A stretch of 64,000 bases of DNA from Monilinia fructicola (Eukaryota; Ascomycota; Leotiomycetes; Helotiales; Sclerotiniaceae), in the NCBI GenBank assembly GCA_008692225.1, contig VICG01000016.1:1570001-1634000 (forward strand), in the 5' to 3' direction. The position numbers and the translations under genes were made by a program. Below, one piece after another: positions 21,756 to 32,400 of the stretch. Below the pieces are notes generated by a model. It did not search any database and was not told the origin of the DNA. It saw only the letters and a program-made list of their open reading frames with translations. Position 1 is the stretch's first letter, and every line of letters begins with the position of its first letter.

Positions 21756-22017
21756 TGTGTCTGTAATCAAAGCGTTATGGTTTGTTTGGGTATTAGAGGA
21801 AGTGGTTCGATGTTGAATTCGCAGGAGGCTCGGATCGAAATCCACGCTAATTTTGATGACTAAGCTTCGTCAACTTTCCAAGCAGCCCAGAATATTTTGA
21901 GAAAGGACAACGCCCAACCAAGCTTTGATACGTTACGCCAAAGCATGCGATTCTTTCCATGGCAGTGATGGATCTGCATAAATACCTGATCAAAATCTCG
22001 AGGGACGGCGCATCATA
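21756..22017. promoter_or_regulatory. Shared divergent promoter, COX7 / PPR-like gene
   Basis: 262 bp between two start codons that both serve mitochondrial proteins. No TATA box is obvious. A GATCAAAATC-type AT-rich stretch lies near 21985. Confidence 0.5.
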
Positions 22018-24486
22018 ATGCGCCCTGCGTTACAACGAATTATCTCTAGATATCCATCATTGCATCTCCTTCGATATCTAATACGCGCAACGGGTACCCC
22101 GCTGTCCACCAATATTCAATATGGCGACGTGGGTATAAAACGCAATCGAGATTACGCAAGTCTCAGCATTGGATTTGAGGCTGCGAATCAGCCTGTCACG
22201 AATTTCGATAACCCCAATTCCGCCCAGCCAGTTATACGTCATGCCATTTCAAAAATATCCTCAAATGCCCCCCGCACAGTTGTTTCTCACGCCGATACGC
22301 AATCGATGACTATCAAAGAGTATAAGAGATGGAAAGATTACTTTACACCTGCCGAGCTTGAATATGAATCCCGTGTACCTAAAACGACCCAAGAAGACGC
22401 AGTACGATTAGTCGATAACCCAATTTATGAAAAAGACATGGAATTGTGGGCAGTGCTCTTAGTGTATAGACGAGGAATGTATGGTGATGAGGGGGTGAGG
22501 ATATTCTGGGAAGCAATCCGTACCCGGAATATCCATTTGCCGGTTGAGGGTTTGGCATCTTGGACAATGTGGAGAGCCTTTGTGGATCTAGGTCTTCAAG
22601 ATAAAGATGTACTCGAAAGTCTCATTCAATATGCAGATGACTTGCTGCAACAGACTGGTCAGCGTTGGAATGGACTTTATACAAGGATCATGTATCATCT
22701 TCTAATGAGGGATAGAGGCGCTGAAGCATTTCAATGGCATAGAAAACTGATGGTGCGTCATCCACCTCAGCCTAGAGCATTCGAGAGATTATGTTTCAAA
22801 GTGATTACTCTCAAAGGAGACATTGAAGCTTTACGGAAGATATACGAAGCAAGTAAATTTCATGTCTCATACTCTAGTATTATGATACCATTTTATCGTC
22901 AGGAACAATATGCATCTGCATACAAATGGCATTTTTCGCTTTTTCAGAAGCAAGACTTTCCAAAATCCGCAAGACCTACCGAGGATTTGATTCGAATTTT
23001 GACGAAATTTAGGAGTCCATTGGCTCTTAGAGTCGCCCGCAGCTTAATACATGTAGGGATATCCTTACCTCCTAGTCTAGAGAGTGAACTCAAGGATACT
23101 CGAAGTATATCGAGGGAAATGATGAATCTCATTCATGGTGAGGTCTTTCATATCAAGCCTAAGAAGTATGATGATGAATTAGGGGCTCGTTGGCTTGCTA
23201 CAACTTGGATTCCATTAGATGTGTCCATACAATCTATTCACGCACTTGGGGTAAGAGAGATTGGCCCATTATCATTTCAATCTATTGCTCTACGAGATCC
23301 AGATTGTAAGGCCATTGTCAAAAGGCTAGATCAACTCGCTGAACTCGGTATATCTCCTGGTCGGTCGAAATTTGTCAAGGCCGTGGAAAGTTTTGCGAGA
23401 GAAGGAAATCATGAATTCTTAAACGCTTTATTGAATAGTGACCAGCATCCTGCGGCACTGGATGATTGGGTACTTCAGGAGAAGCTTTTGGCTTCTTACG
23501 CTGCTAAGGAACAGCTTAATGAATTCCGTCAAACCATGGCCATAAGATTAGTCGGAAGTAGAACTCCAGATTTCGACGTTTACAACATACATCTCAGGAT
23601 ATGCGTAATTAGACACCAATGGGATGCCGTGCTGAAGACTTTATCTGAAATGAGGATGAACCGCATACCGGCAAAGCCAGGTTCAATCTCCTGTATTCTA
23701 CGACAATTATTGCGGCCACGTCGACGCGGTCAGCGACCTGTGACGGATCCTAGATACAACAAATTCAATGATGTAACTATGGCAATCAAGATTCTTACAG
23801 GTATCATGGTATCCGGGTCATCAGTCTCAATACATCATTGGACCGAAATCATCAGACGACTTGGGATGCTTGGTCGTGAGAAAGATTTACACAATTTGTG
23901 TATGTTTTTAGCCTCTTGGTATGGCTCTAAAAGACATAATCTTCTGCCTGGTGCAAATCACCTACGAATTCGAGATCGCACACAAGTTCCAGACGATCTA
24001 GTTCCAACATGGCACAGACAACATCCTCTTCGGCGCCTCTTTCCATCCAGTTTGCAAAGGGCAATTGTGGAATGGGGCTTTAAGCGAGCATTAGTAAGCC
24101 CACCGCCAAACTTTCCAGGTCTCGCGCGTTCGGACAAGAAAACAACATACAACGTCACGAATGGTATTGTACTTTTGCGAGAACTGTATCACATGGGAGT
24201 AGAGATTGAACCAAACGCGATTAGGAGAGCAGTTGTTGATCGTCTGGTCATTCTGTATGGACCAGGAAGATCAGCTACCAAAGCGAATCGACAAGCCCGA
24301 ATGCTCAATCCCTTGAGTTTGGAGGAGATGATAGCAGAAATCGATGATTGTCTGCCAGGCATAAAGATGTTTCCTTATCCGGATGCAGCAAAATATATTC
24401 GCCAGCGAGCAAGTACGAGGTTTTTGAGAATCAAGCGCTTGCAGATGAAGCGAGATGCTAAATGGCGATTGACAGGGAGATTATGA
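22018..24486 (+). CDS. Mitochondrial PPR-like helical-repeat protein
   Basis: 822-residue protein in one uninterrupted exon. The N-terminus MRPALQRIISRYPSLHLLRY is basic and hydroxylated with no acid residue, as expected for mitochondrial import. The body is a series of about 35-residue helical hairpins, for example LWAVLLVYRRGMYGDEGVRI, RIMYHLLMRDRGAEAFQWHR, KVITLKGDIEALRKIYEASK, IRICVIRHQWDAVLKTLSE-like and LRELYHMGVEIEPNAIRRAV. This is the layout of divergent fungal pentatricopeptide proteins that bind mitochondrial RNA and assist expression of mtDNA-encoded subunits. The C-terminus is highly basic (RFLRIKRLQMKRDAKWRLTG). The particular RNA target cannot be told. The divergent neighbour is COX7, also a mitochondrial gene. 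Confidence 0.75.
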   Translation: MRPALQRIISRYPSLHLLRYLIRATGTPLSTNIQYGDVGIKRNRDYASLSIGFEAANQPVTNFDNPNSAQPVIRHAISKISSNAPRTVVSHADTQSMTIKEYKRWKDYFTPAELEYESRVPKTTQEDAVRLVDNPIYEKDMELWAVLLVYRRGMYGDEGVRIFWEAIRTRNIHLPVEGLASWTMWRAFVDLGLQDKDVLESLIQYADDLLQQTGQRWNGLYTRIMYHLLMRDRGAEAFQWHRKLMVRHPPQPRAFERLCFKVITLKGDIEALRKIYEASKFHVSYSSIMIPFYRQEQYASAYKWHFSLFQKQDFPKSARPTEDLIRILTKFRSPLALRVARSLIHVGISLPPSLESELKDTRSISREMMNLIHGEVFHIKPKKYDDELGARWLATTWIPLDVSIQSIHALGVREIGPLSFQSIALRDPDCKAIVKRLDQLAELGISPGRSKFVKAVESFAREGNHEFLNALLNSDQHPAALDDWVLQEKLLASYAAKEQLNEFRQTMAIRLVGSRTPDFDVYNIHLRICVIRHQWDAVLKTLSEMRMNRIPAKPGSISCILRQLLRPRRRGQRPVTDPRYNKFNDVTMAIKILTGIMVSGSSVSIHHWTEIIRRLGMLGREKDLHNLCMFLASWYGSKRHNLLPGANHLRIRDRTQVPDDLVPTWHRQHPLRRLFPSSLQRAIVEWGFKRALVSPPPNFPGLARSDKKTTYNVTNGIVLLRELYHMGVEIEPNAIRRAVVDRLVILYGPGRSATKANRQARMLNPLSLEEMIAEIDDCLPGIKMFPYPDAAKYIRQRASTRFLRIKRLQMKRDAKWRLTGRL

Positions 24487-24822
24487 TTGTATAATCTAGA
24501 GAAATGTAAGAATAATTGTATCATATTTCAAAATGATGATGGCATCTTAGCATTTTAAGGAACTCTTAGTGGGCATAATTGACTTTTTTATTCTTTGGAG
24601 CCGGCAGAGAACCTTTCAGATCAAGTGAATCTCTTACATACTTAAAGACTCATTGTTAGCATCCCTTCTCAACCTCCTTCAACTCCTTCCGCCAAGTGAT
24701 AACTTGTCCATTCCCTTCCATCTTACAACCTGCTCTCTACATTTTCCCTCAGTATCGATATAACAATACAGGAAATATGGAAGATGGTTGATGATAATCC
24801 TGAATAAGGCGCGCCACCTCAG

Positions 24823-25062
24823 TTATTTTTTATGGAATTTTGATGAACCACTCATGAAAATCTCGGGAGCCGTAGATACTGGGCAGGAGAACGGAATAGA
24901 GGAGCGCAATGAATATGAAAGGTGGGTAAAGGTAGCAGTCGCCAAATGATCGAGGAAAGATTCTTTAGAATCGCCGTGGATCAAGAGGGGAAGCGAGTTT
25001 GGTGGAGAGCTGGTTGAAATCTTTTGTGCTTTTCGTTTACTTTTCTTGTTGAAGCTACACAT
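24823..25062 (-). CDS. Possible small ORF, 79 codons
   Basis: Starts MCSFNKKSKRKAQKIST and is basic at the start, then Ser/Leu-rich (ATATFTHLSYSLRSSIPFSC). No recognised domain and no clear promoter. It could be a short hypothetical protein or chance. Confidence 0.2.
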   Translation of the reverse strand: MCSFNKKSKRKAQKISTSSPPNSLPLLIHGDSKESFLDHLATATFTHLSYSLRSSIPFSCPVSTAPEIFMSGSSKFHKK

Positions 25063-25757
25063 TCTTCAATCAATGGATTCGGATCCAGGAAGCTCTTCAT
25101 CGCCCAAGTAGTTTTTGATACCTCGAGTTGAGGTCAATCAATTTAGTCGCTATTCGCTTCATTAATTACAACTATCCTTTGTGCTGCTGTCATCAAAAGA
25201 TACATGCAAGATTCTCCTCTTCTCTGTTCCTCTATCTCGATGTTGAGCAGATATTTGACGATGAGGCTGGAATGATGGATTTTCAGATCCTCATTCTTGA
25301 ATCCATCAATTCAGATTGCTCGTCTGATGCATTTAGAGTGATACTTCAGACATAACATACTAATTCCTTTGGTGGAAAAAGAGGTTGAACAAAAGAGGAG
25401 GAAAAAGTCAAGCCAGGCTTTCGTATTTTGGAAACTCTGGGTAATGTAAGATGGAATGATAATAGTATTGAGTGTTGAGACTTGGGATGGATACTCGACA
25501 GAATTTGTTGGAAGGGTTTAGAATGTTATCTTGGTTATTCAATAAAAGCAGCCATAATCATCAAATCATTTGAGATGTCGGTTGATAGACTGGAGGTAAC
25601 ATCTGGGCATGGATTGATAGCAACAATGGGCTGCATCAAGTGATTATCGAGGGTGTGGCTGGGAATCTGTTACTCGAATGATATCTGTATTTTCGGAAGA
25701 TCACCAGGTGAAGATCTGGTGAAAGCATTGGATGGGTAGTATACATCTGAGATTATT

Positions 25758-25979
25758 TTAAGCTTCTTGGCGAATTCTCGCATCTTGAATCCTAGAAGAC
25801 TTTATGAGTTCATTGATTCTTCCTACCATCTTCCGTGAGCACATTAGTTCATCCTCATTCTCCTTTCCCCATACCTTCTTGGCTTGCCTACATAATCGAA
25901 CGACATGACACCGCCAAGTTGTAGGCAGCGACCATCTAAATCTGGGGTTATCACTTCTCAACTCCGAAATGCTTACCAT
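25758..25979 (-). CDS. Possible small ORF, 73 codons
   Basis: MVSISELRSDNPRFRWSL... with a charged amphipathic end (MVGRINELIKSSRIQDARIR). The ATG is immediately followed by GTAAGC, so it might also be an exon-intron junction. No family recognised. Confidence 0.2.
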   Translation of the reverse strand: MVSISELRSDNPRFRWSLPTTWRCHVVRLCRQAKKVWGKENEDELMCSRKMVGRINELIKSSRIQDARIRQEA

Positions 25980-27893
25980 AACATATCCTCATTACATAGT
26001 CGTCCGTGCTAGTTGACATTCCCATTCAAAGCCTGCTCGTAACTTTAACATACCTGCCGCCAGTTCATAGCAACATACCTTTTGACTATAACTTCTCAGA
26101 GTTGCTTGAGGAAGGTATCCCGAAGGGTTTGCATATTTGCTCAGCAGCATCGCTTACATCACAGCATTAAGTCCTTTTCGCAAGAGCTAAACGATGTAAA
26201 CTATAAAGTTTCACTCCATCCTAGTTCTCTAAGTAGCGAGACATCCTTAAAGGTAGTCCACAAAAGACCATATTTAGTCAACTTGAGAATCCGACACTTT
26301 TTGAGAAGAAATTTGATAGACGACGATCTAGACAGATCTCAACGACACACTGTCCAATCAATCGAATTTTGCCTCTTTGACCATTTGATTTCAACTCAAA
26401 TTCTCGTTCTCTAGCCAGAAGACGGAGCAGATATAAAGATAGGGGTCGAGGTCGAGATCGATGGTTAATAGTAGCGGCTGTCAATACCCTATCCTTTCAA
26501 TGTCTCCCGTGAATTATCAGTCTTAGCGAGTCGATTAGATTGATGGGTATCCTAGAAAATCCTTACAGACTAACGAGAATAGATCCTTGGCAGCCAAGAG
26601 AAAGTAGACATACACCACTTGCCAAGGACTGATACAATATTTTCAGCTTTATAGTAGCGTGGCTAAGAGATTGGCATCAATTTGCTTATCTTCTTCAATA
26701 TTTGCAACATTTGGAAGGATATTATCGCCGGTAGTTTCGTGTTAGAATCGTCAGTGATGCCCGTGATACTAAATTAAATCACATTGATTTCCATGGACCT
26801 CATGCTGCTGGACTGGTGCTGCATCGTTATTAATTTACGATCATCGAAAAAGTTAAGTTGATGAGTAAAATAGCTTTTCTTCAGATGTATAGCCTTTCTT
26901 TCCCTTAGAACACATCTAGAATGCTACTTTGATGATGTGCAGGAATTCCATCATTTAGATTAGGAAAGCAATGATCTGATTTAATAGGAAGGTCGAGTTA
27001 CGCAGACCCTTTCGCTTATTTGCCTACTCCCCCTGATCATGAGCCTTTCGATTCCTTGAGCTATCTCGCATAATGGTTTCCACCAGTACGGGGTGGCCCG
27101 CGACTATCTTCGGTACAAAATTTCTAGGATACAGACTTACTAAATATACCACTTGAATTTTCGCCAAGAGAAGGGGGCTGTAGCCACCCGATCCACATCC
27201 ATAGGTCATTGATCATCACCAGTTTCTGAATAAACACCATAAGAAAAATGAAGCAAAAATTGTACATTGCAAAGATGTATCATTCAAAGCAAAAATGAGC
27301 AAAATAGTCTTCAAAATACATGAAAATCATACCACACACTAATTTGATATTGATACAATGTACCCGTTAATGACGTTTAGTTGCCCACTAAAAATGAGTT
27401 CATCATGGTGTGACCGCACAGGAAAGCATCCGATTTGATTCTTGAAATGTCGATCTTCAATGTGATAGGGGAGATATATTTTAACATCTGTCTACTCAAC
27501 AACTGGCAGTCTTCCGCCAACCCCCTAACTACATGAAGAAAAATAGCTCCCGTGAGATTACCAGATAGGTGGTTAGCTTTTTAAACTCAGTCTGAAGATA
27601 TCAAAACGATAATGATATTCACCTTCTGTAGATACGAGGGGGGTAATTCTATCGGCTTTCCATAGCTGTCAAAGAATCCGGATCGTATATAGCCTTTGTG
27701 CTCACCATGGTTATGTGTTCGAGGGTAGGCATAGAACGGTACAGTAGTTGCTTCTCCGCCAATGTGGGGAAATGATGCGCAGTGTGGCGAAGTTTACCAA
27801 GTAGTGCCACCAAACACTAAATTGATCATTTACCAACTCTGATTCGGGAAGCCCAAAACCTTACGAGGTTTTGAACCTTTAAGATAAGATCCC

Positions 27894-27934
27894 CAAGAAT
27901 TGAACCTCTATATGTTAGAGGTTGTTGAATCTTG
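27894..27934. repeat. Inverted repeat (hairpin)
   Basis: AACCTCTA-TATGT-TAGAGGTT is a perfect 8-bp stem with a 5-base loop. The match continues imperfectly outward to CAAGA on the left and TCTTG on the right. Confidence 0.6.
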
Positions 27935-28759
27935 ACTCGGGTAATTAAGGTTAAGTACGCACAAGGCCTTCGTTTAACCGAGGCATGCAAATAGAACCCA
28001 CCTGAGGTTAAGTAACCTAAGTACGTATTCGGCCTTTATCTACTTGTAATATCTACGAGCTGTTTCTTTTGATTGGTGAAGAGCGATACTAGATCAAATT
28101 TGTAGTTGTTTGGTAAATTTAGACATATCTTAGTATCTATGGGAAATCATTATCATTATCGGTCATTATTGATGCTAAAGCAGATAGATTACTTGGACAA
28201 AGTGTGCCAAGATCTTCTAGAGTTTATTCCAAACGGAGGCGAATTCCAATGCGGGGTATTGATCCATTATCAAGTGGTTGGCACGCAATCTTTCCTCCAC
28301 ACGGTTAAACTAATTGAGCACAGTCTTACGAATTAAACCAATTACATTCTGTGAATAGATTCAATGTGGATTATACATCTACTGCGTTTTATATTCTGGG
28401 GAAATGTCAATGCACATATGCTTGCCAAATGTAGTGTGATGAAGGCCAAGTAAATCCATCTGGGTTATCTATTCGTCTCACTTACATGTTTGAATGCTTT
28501 GACCAACGGGAGTTTTTGCTGATGAACAAACCGCACAGTGATTATTCTGATAGGGTTAGGTGAAGCTATCCATATTCAAGGTTATATGATTAAGGATTTG
28601 TTCGCATCTATCTCATGATTTGTTCAAATGATGTCGATCTTTGAACTTTGACGATCAAGAGTAGCATGACGTCTAGATTGCCTATCACTCTGACTGGGAT
28701 CAGTCCAGATCTAGTGAGATTAACCCAGCTTCTGAGGGGGCTATGTATCAAACAGCAAG

Positions 28760-28767
28760 TATATAAG
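28760..28767 (+). promoter_or_regulatory. TATA box for the gene at 28890
   Basis: TATATAAG 130 bp upstream of the start codon, followed by an A-rich leader. The position fits a core promoter of an inducible gene. Confidence 0.55.
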
Positions 28768-28889
28768 GAAGGCAATGTACCGTCTCGATTTCTGAATTCA
28801 GATCATTCAATAGATCAGAAACAATACATCTGAACAAAAGCAATACACATACAATCAAGTTTTAAAGCAACAACACATACCTAGTCATC

Positions 28890-29425
28890 ATGGATTCCAG
28901 ATTTCAAACCACCGGCGACAGAAATGTCATGTTCAGAGACTCATTTGATACACAGTTGTTGGGTTCAACACTCAGTATGTTAACTATTCATAATCATCAT
29001 CAACGTGGAAGCTAATACCCAGTTCAGAGAAAACCAACACAAGTCTCTCTGCTCAACAAGAATCTCCTTTCGATGATTATGAACAAGATTGGAACACCAC
29101 CACTCACGAACGAGACACTTGGGCAACTCGTGAGCGACGAAAGTCAACTCCCTTCGCAAATATCAGCAACTCTGCTTTTATGGGCTCCCACCACGAAGCC
29201 AAACATGGCCGCAGTGGAAGCTCGAATCAACCTCGAAAAGGATCTATCCTGAGTTTGTGGTCAGATCCTAATGGAGATGAGGAACACGACAACACTTTGC
29301 AAAGAATATCTAGCAGGAGATCAGAGGGCTCTTCAACAGATGGTAGAAGAGGGAGTATTTTAAGTTTATTTGGTAGAAGGAAGGACGAAAGTGGGAGGGA
29401 TATCATCCACTCTGATGGTGCTTAA
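28890..29425 (+). CDS. Small basic protein with repeated GSILSL motifs
   Basis: 160 residues from exons 28890-28974 and 29028-29425, with a 53-bp intron (GTATGT donor, GCTAATAC branch site, TTCAG acceptor). Start MDSRFQTTGDRNVMFRDSFD. The C-terminal half holds two copies of a motif, RKGSILSLW and RRGSILSLF, each set in basic residues and followed by an acidic/polar stretch; a third basic-Ser site is RERRKSTPF. The R-R/K-x-S form resembles sites of basophilic kinases such as PKA or their 14-3-3 readers (inference). The gene stands alone in a gene-poor region with a clear TATA box, the sort of setting often seen for stress- or conidiation-induced genes. No family name can be given with confidence. 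Confidence 0.7.
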
Positions 29426-32400
29426 AAGCCGTCAACTATGATGGCAGGGAAAGAGTGTTTGTTTGGATTGTTGAGCATGGCATAATGATACCTGGGTTGG
29501 TCCCGCGGCTTGGGACGTTGAGGAGATGAGTTATGAGATATGTATATATAGTTTATATTATATTAGGGATTTTGTATTTTATATTCGGGTATTCTAGGAT
29601 ATTCAGGCGGCTGAAATGTATTTTTTAAACAAGAAACACTCTTCCATATTTCTAAGATATAAATTGATAATAGAATTGATTTGTCAAGTCATCAACAAGC
29701 AATTAAGTATCCCCAAAAAATATACGCTCATTATTAGCCTTAAACTTAGACCTCCATGAAAATATCTTCAACTCTCATACTTCTTTATTGAATATTCATA
29801 TGAGGGCCTCATTGGCTCATTTGAAAATGAATCCTTTTCTAAATACTTACCAGCACTCCAGGGCTAGCACAGCAATGAACCAAAGACAGATAATAAGAGT
29901 ACGTACATGGTCTATGTCAACCCCAGACTCCTCCGCAAAACACATTTCTCATGATTCGATTTTTATCCCCTTCATCCGGTAACTTACGGACTAGCTCACC
30001 AGCTCTAGGCCCAGAGCTAACAAGAAGATCTTAATTTGACCTTAGACATAGCCACTACTGCCATGATACCATCACACTAGTGAAACTCGGGGGTTTCGTC
30101 TCGGTCCATCCGTCCGATCGAGACCAAGCGTATCCTCTTTCCGAGATGATAATCACAACATTAACTTTTACTTAAACTGGTGAAACAACCGTCTGCAGTA
30201 AAGAATAGAGGTTTGACTATCAAATCTAGTCGAAATCCCCAACTTTGAAATTCACAGCGTAGAATTAATAACGTCGCCCAATTATCATATTCCCAGCGAT
30301 ATATTCGAGTCATCTTTGCCAAGGCAATAGCCAAGGTGAGCAAGCTGCCACCTAACATAGATGAGATAAGATAAAATAATTTGGCAGTTGACAAATCCCA
30401 TCTCATCTATCTAGCTCCTTATTGAAAGTTAAGAACTTGTCATGTGCGGCTGTGCAAGTACATGTGACAGCACAATATCCTCTTCACATGAATGAAGTCC
30501 AACCCGGACAGCACATATGTCATACATGTATCAATGTACGTATTATTAGTAAGTTATTCTCATTAAGTGTTCTGATGGCTTTCATACCTTTGCTTTATAT
30601 CCAATGGATTCATCATGTGTATGAACATGAAATGATGAACACTCCTCCTACCTGATATGGAGTTATCTGAGAAGGTTGCATATGTGCTCGATATTCTGCA
30701 GCAAGTCGAACTAACTGTTATATAAGGTTAATAAGAATCTTGGCATTAGTCTACTATCGTTCGTTCATTGTAAAAGTTCATACGAATGTACGAACTATTG
30801 AATTCTGCAACAGAATGATCCTTCCTTCATTCATTGACCCAAATCCTTGGAATCTTTTGCAGAGCGACATTGGACGCAGAGTTGTAACGCACGCGTAAAG
30901 TTCTGCATGTAAATCTTCAACGGATCTCCAGAATACAAATAAGGCCACCGACATTCATTTTACAATTGAATTTAATTTGCCGGATGAACGCTATTGAAAT
31001 AATGCAACAAAGCCAACCAATCACGATTCGTGAAGATTTGGAGAACATACAACTTACTTGCATATCCAAGATTTTTGTACTTCTCTGCAGGATAAGGTGG
31101 GGCTTTGGGATGTGATATGCTGTGCCTCTCATACATGATGGAGATTGAGGATTTCTGAGTTACGTATTTCGGTTGGAGAATTGAATGGCACGATATGGTG
31201 GTACCGTTACATTGAGAGGCGCAGTGCGAAAGTACGCGCTAAAAGAAAGCCCTCAAGGTTGAAGAATCAAGAGAAGATCAACTTATGTATGTTTTCATGA
31301 ATACCACCCCCCCGCATATGATCGAAGAAGCAACTTCTTGTTTTAGTAAGTTGAGCTTGGTGATATGTTGGGTGTTGGATTTCGAAATCGTACAGAACGA
31401 ATACATATCTGGGAAATTGGATATGCAGTAAGAATGGATATTTTCCCCGTGTTATTTGGTAGTTTCTAAGCAACATGATAATGTTGTAGAAATTTTCACC
31501 CCACTAAGGTCTTCAGATTTCTCCCCTTTTCATCGTTTCACGACATATTCGCTTATCGTAACTACTTTCTTCACACCACACCCCTCCCATCCCCCCAAAA
31601 CCATAACGAGACTTCTTTGCTCTTGCGCCCCAAATTTTGATCCGTCCTAAACAATCCACCAACCATCATTCCTTTCCTTGCACCCGCATGAAATACCCAC
31701 ACAACGTTATGCGGCTTCGTGGCTGGATCACGGAGTAGTATCAAAATTTACCAACCTCGCGGGTCACGGTTTGTGTCACACTTTACAATTCATGTTACAT
31801 CCTGAGGCGCTGTACATGAGTGTTTGAAATAATCCTGCTATTGTTTGCAGGTACCCCTCTTAGAAAACATCAAAAATAGAGAGCCTGGTTGGATTTCTTC
31901 CTGTTATACACGAGCTATCGCGGCCTATTTCTTCGAGTGAAGACTCAGGGCTTGTGAGTATGAGAACTTGAAATCAAGCTAAGGTAGAAGGGGTAGTTTT
32001 TAGTTCATCTTTGAATCGAGGGGATCGTGAACCTGAATCCTAGCTTAACCTAGCTAGATCTCCAATAACTTTGGGCGTTCTACATACAGGCGGGAAGGAA
32101 AAATCGTGAGGCTAAGACAGCATTAGTATAGTAGGTAGAGCACAGCAAGTTCTGGGTTTTGAGCTTGGAGTAGAGCTATCTACACTCCTGCAGAAAGCAG
32201 GAAGTCCCAAATAGCTGGTTGTGTCACTCCCCACCCTTCGTTCTACCCGATTCTATGCCTTGTGATGTGTTGAGTCGTAAAAGAGGTTAAGCAAGGTGAA
32301 GTGAACATAGAAAAGTGTAAAGACGGCCATCACTTACTTATCCCTTGAGCATAATGCTTAAGATCTTAATTATCTCATCATAAAATGTTTGTGATATATC

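Larger units (their letters stand above)
24487..28889. other. Gene-poor stretch of 4.4 kb
   Basis: No gene with firm support. Two minus-strand ORFs (24823-25062 and 25758-25979) have protein-like composition but no domain. A hairpin and near-repeats lie at 27.89-28.05 kb. The right end is the promoter of the small basic protein at 28890. Confidence 0.5.
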
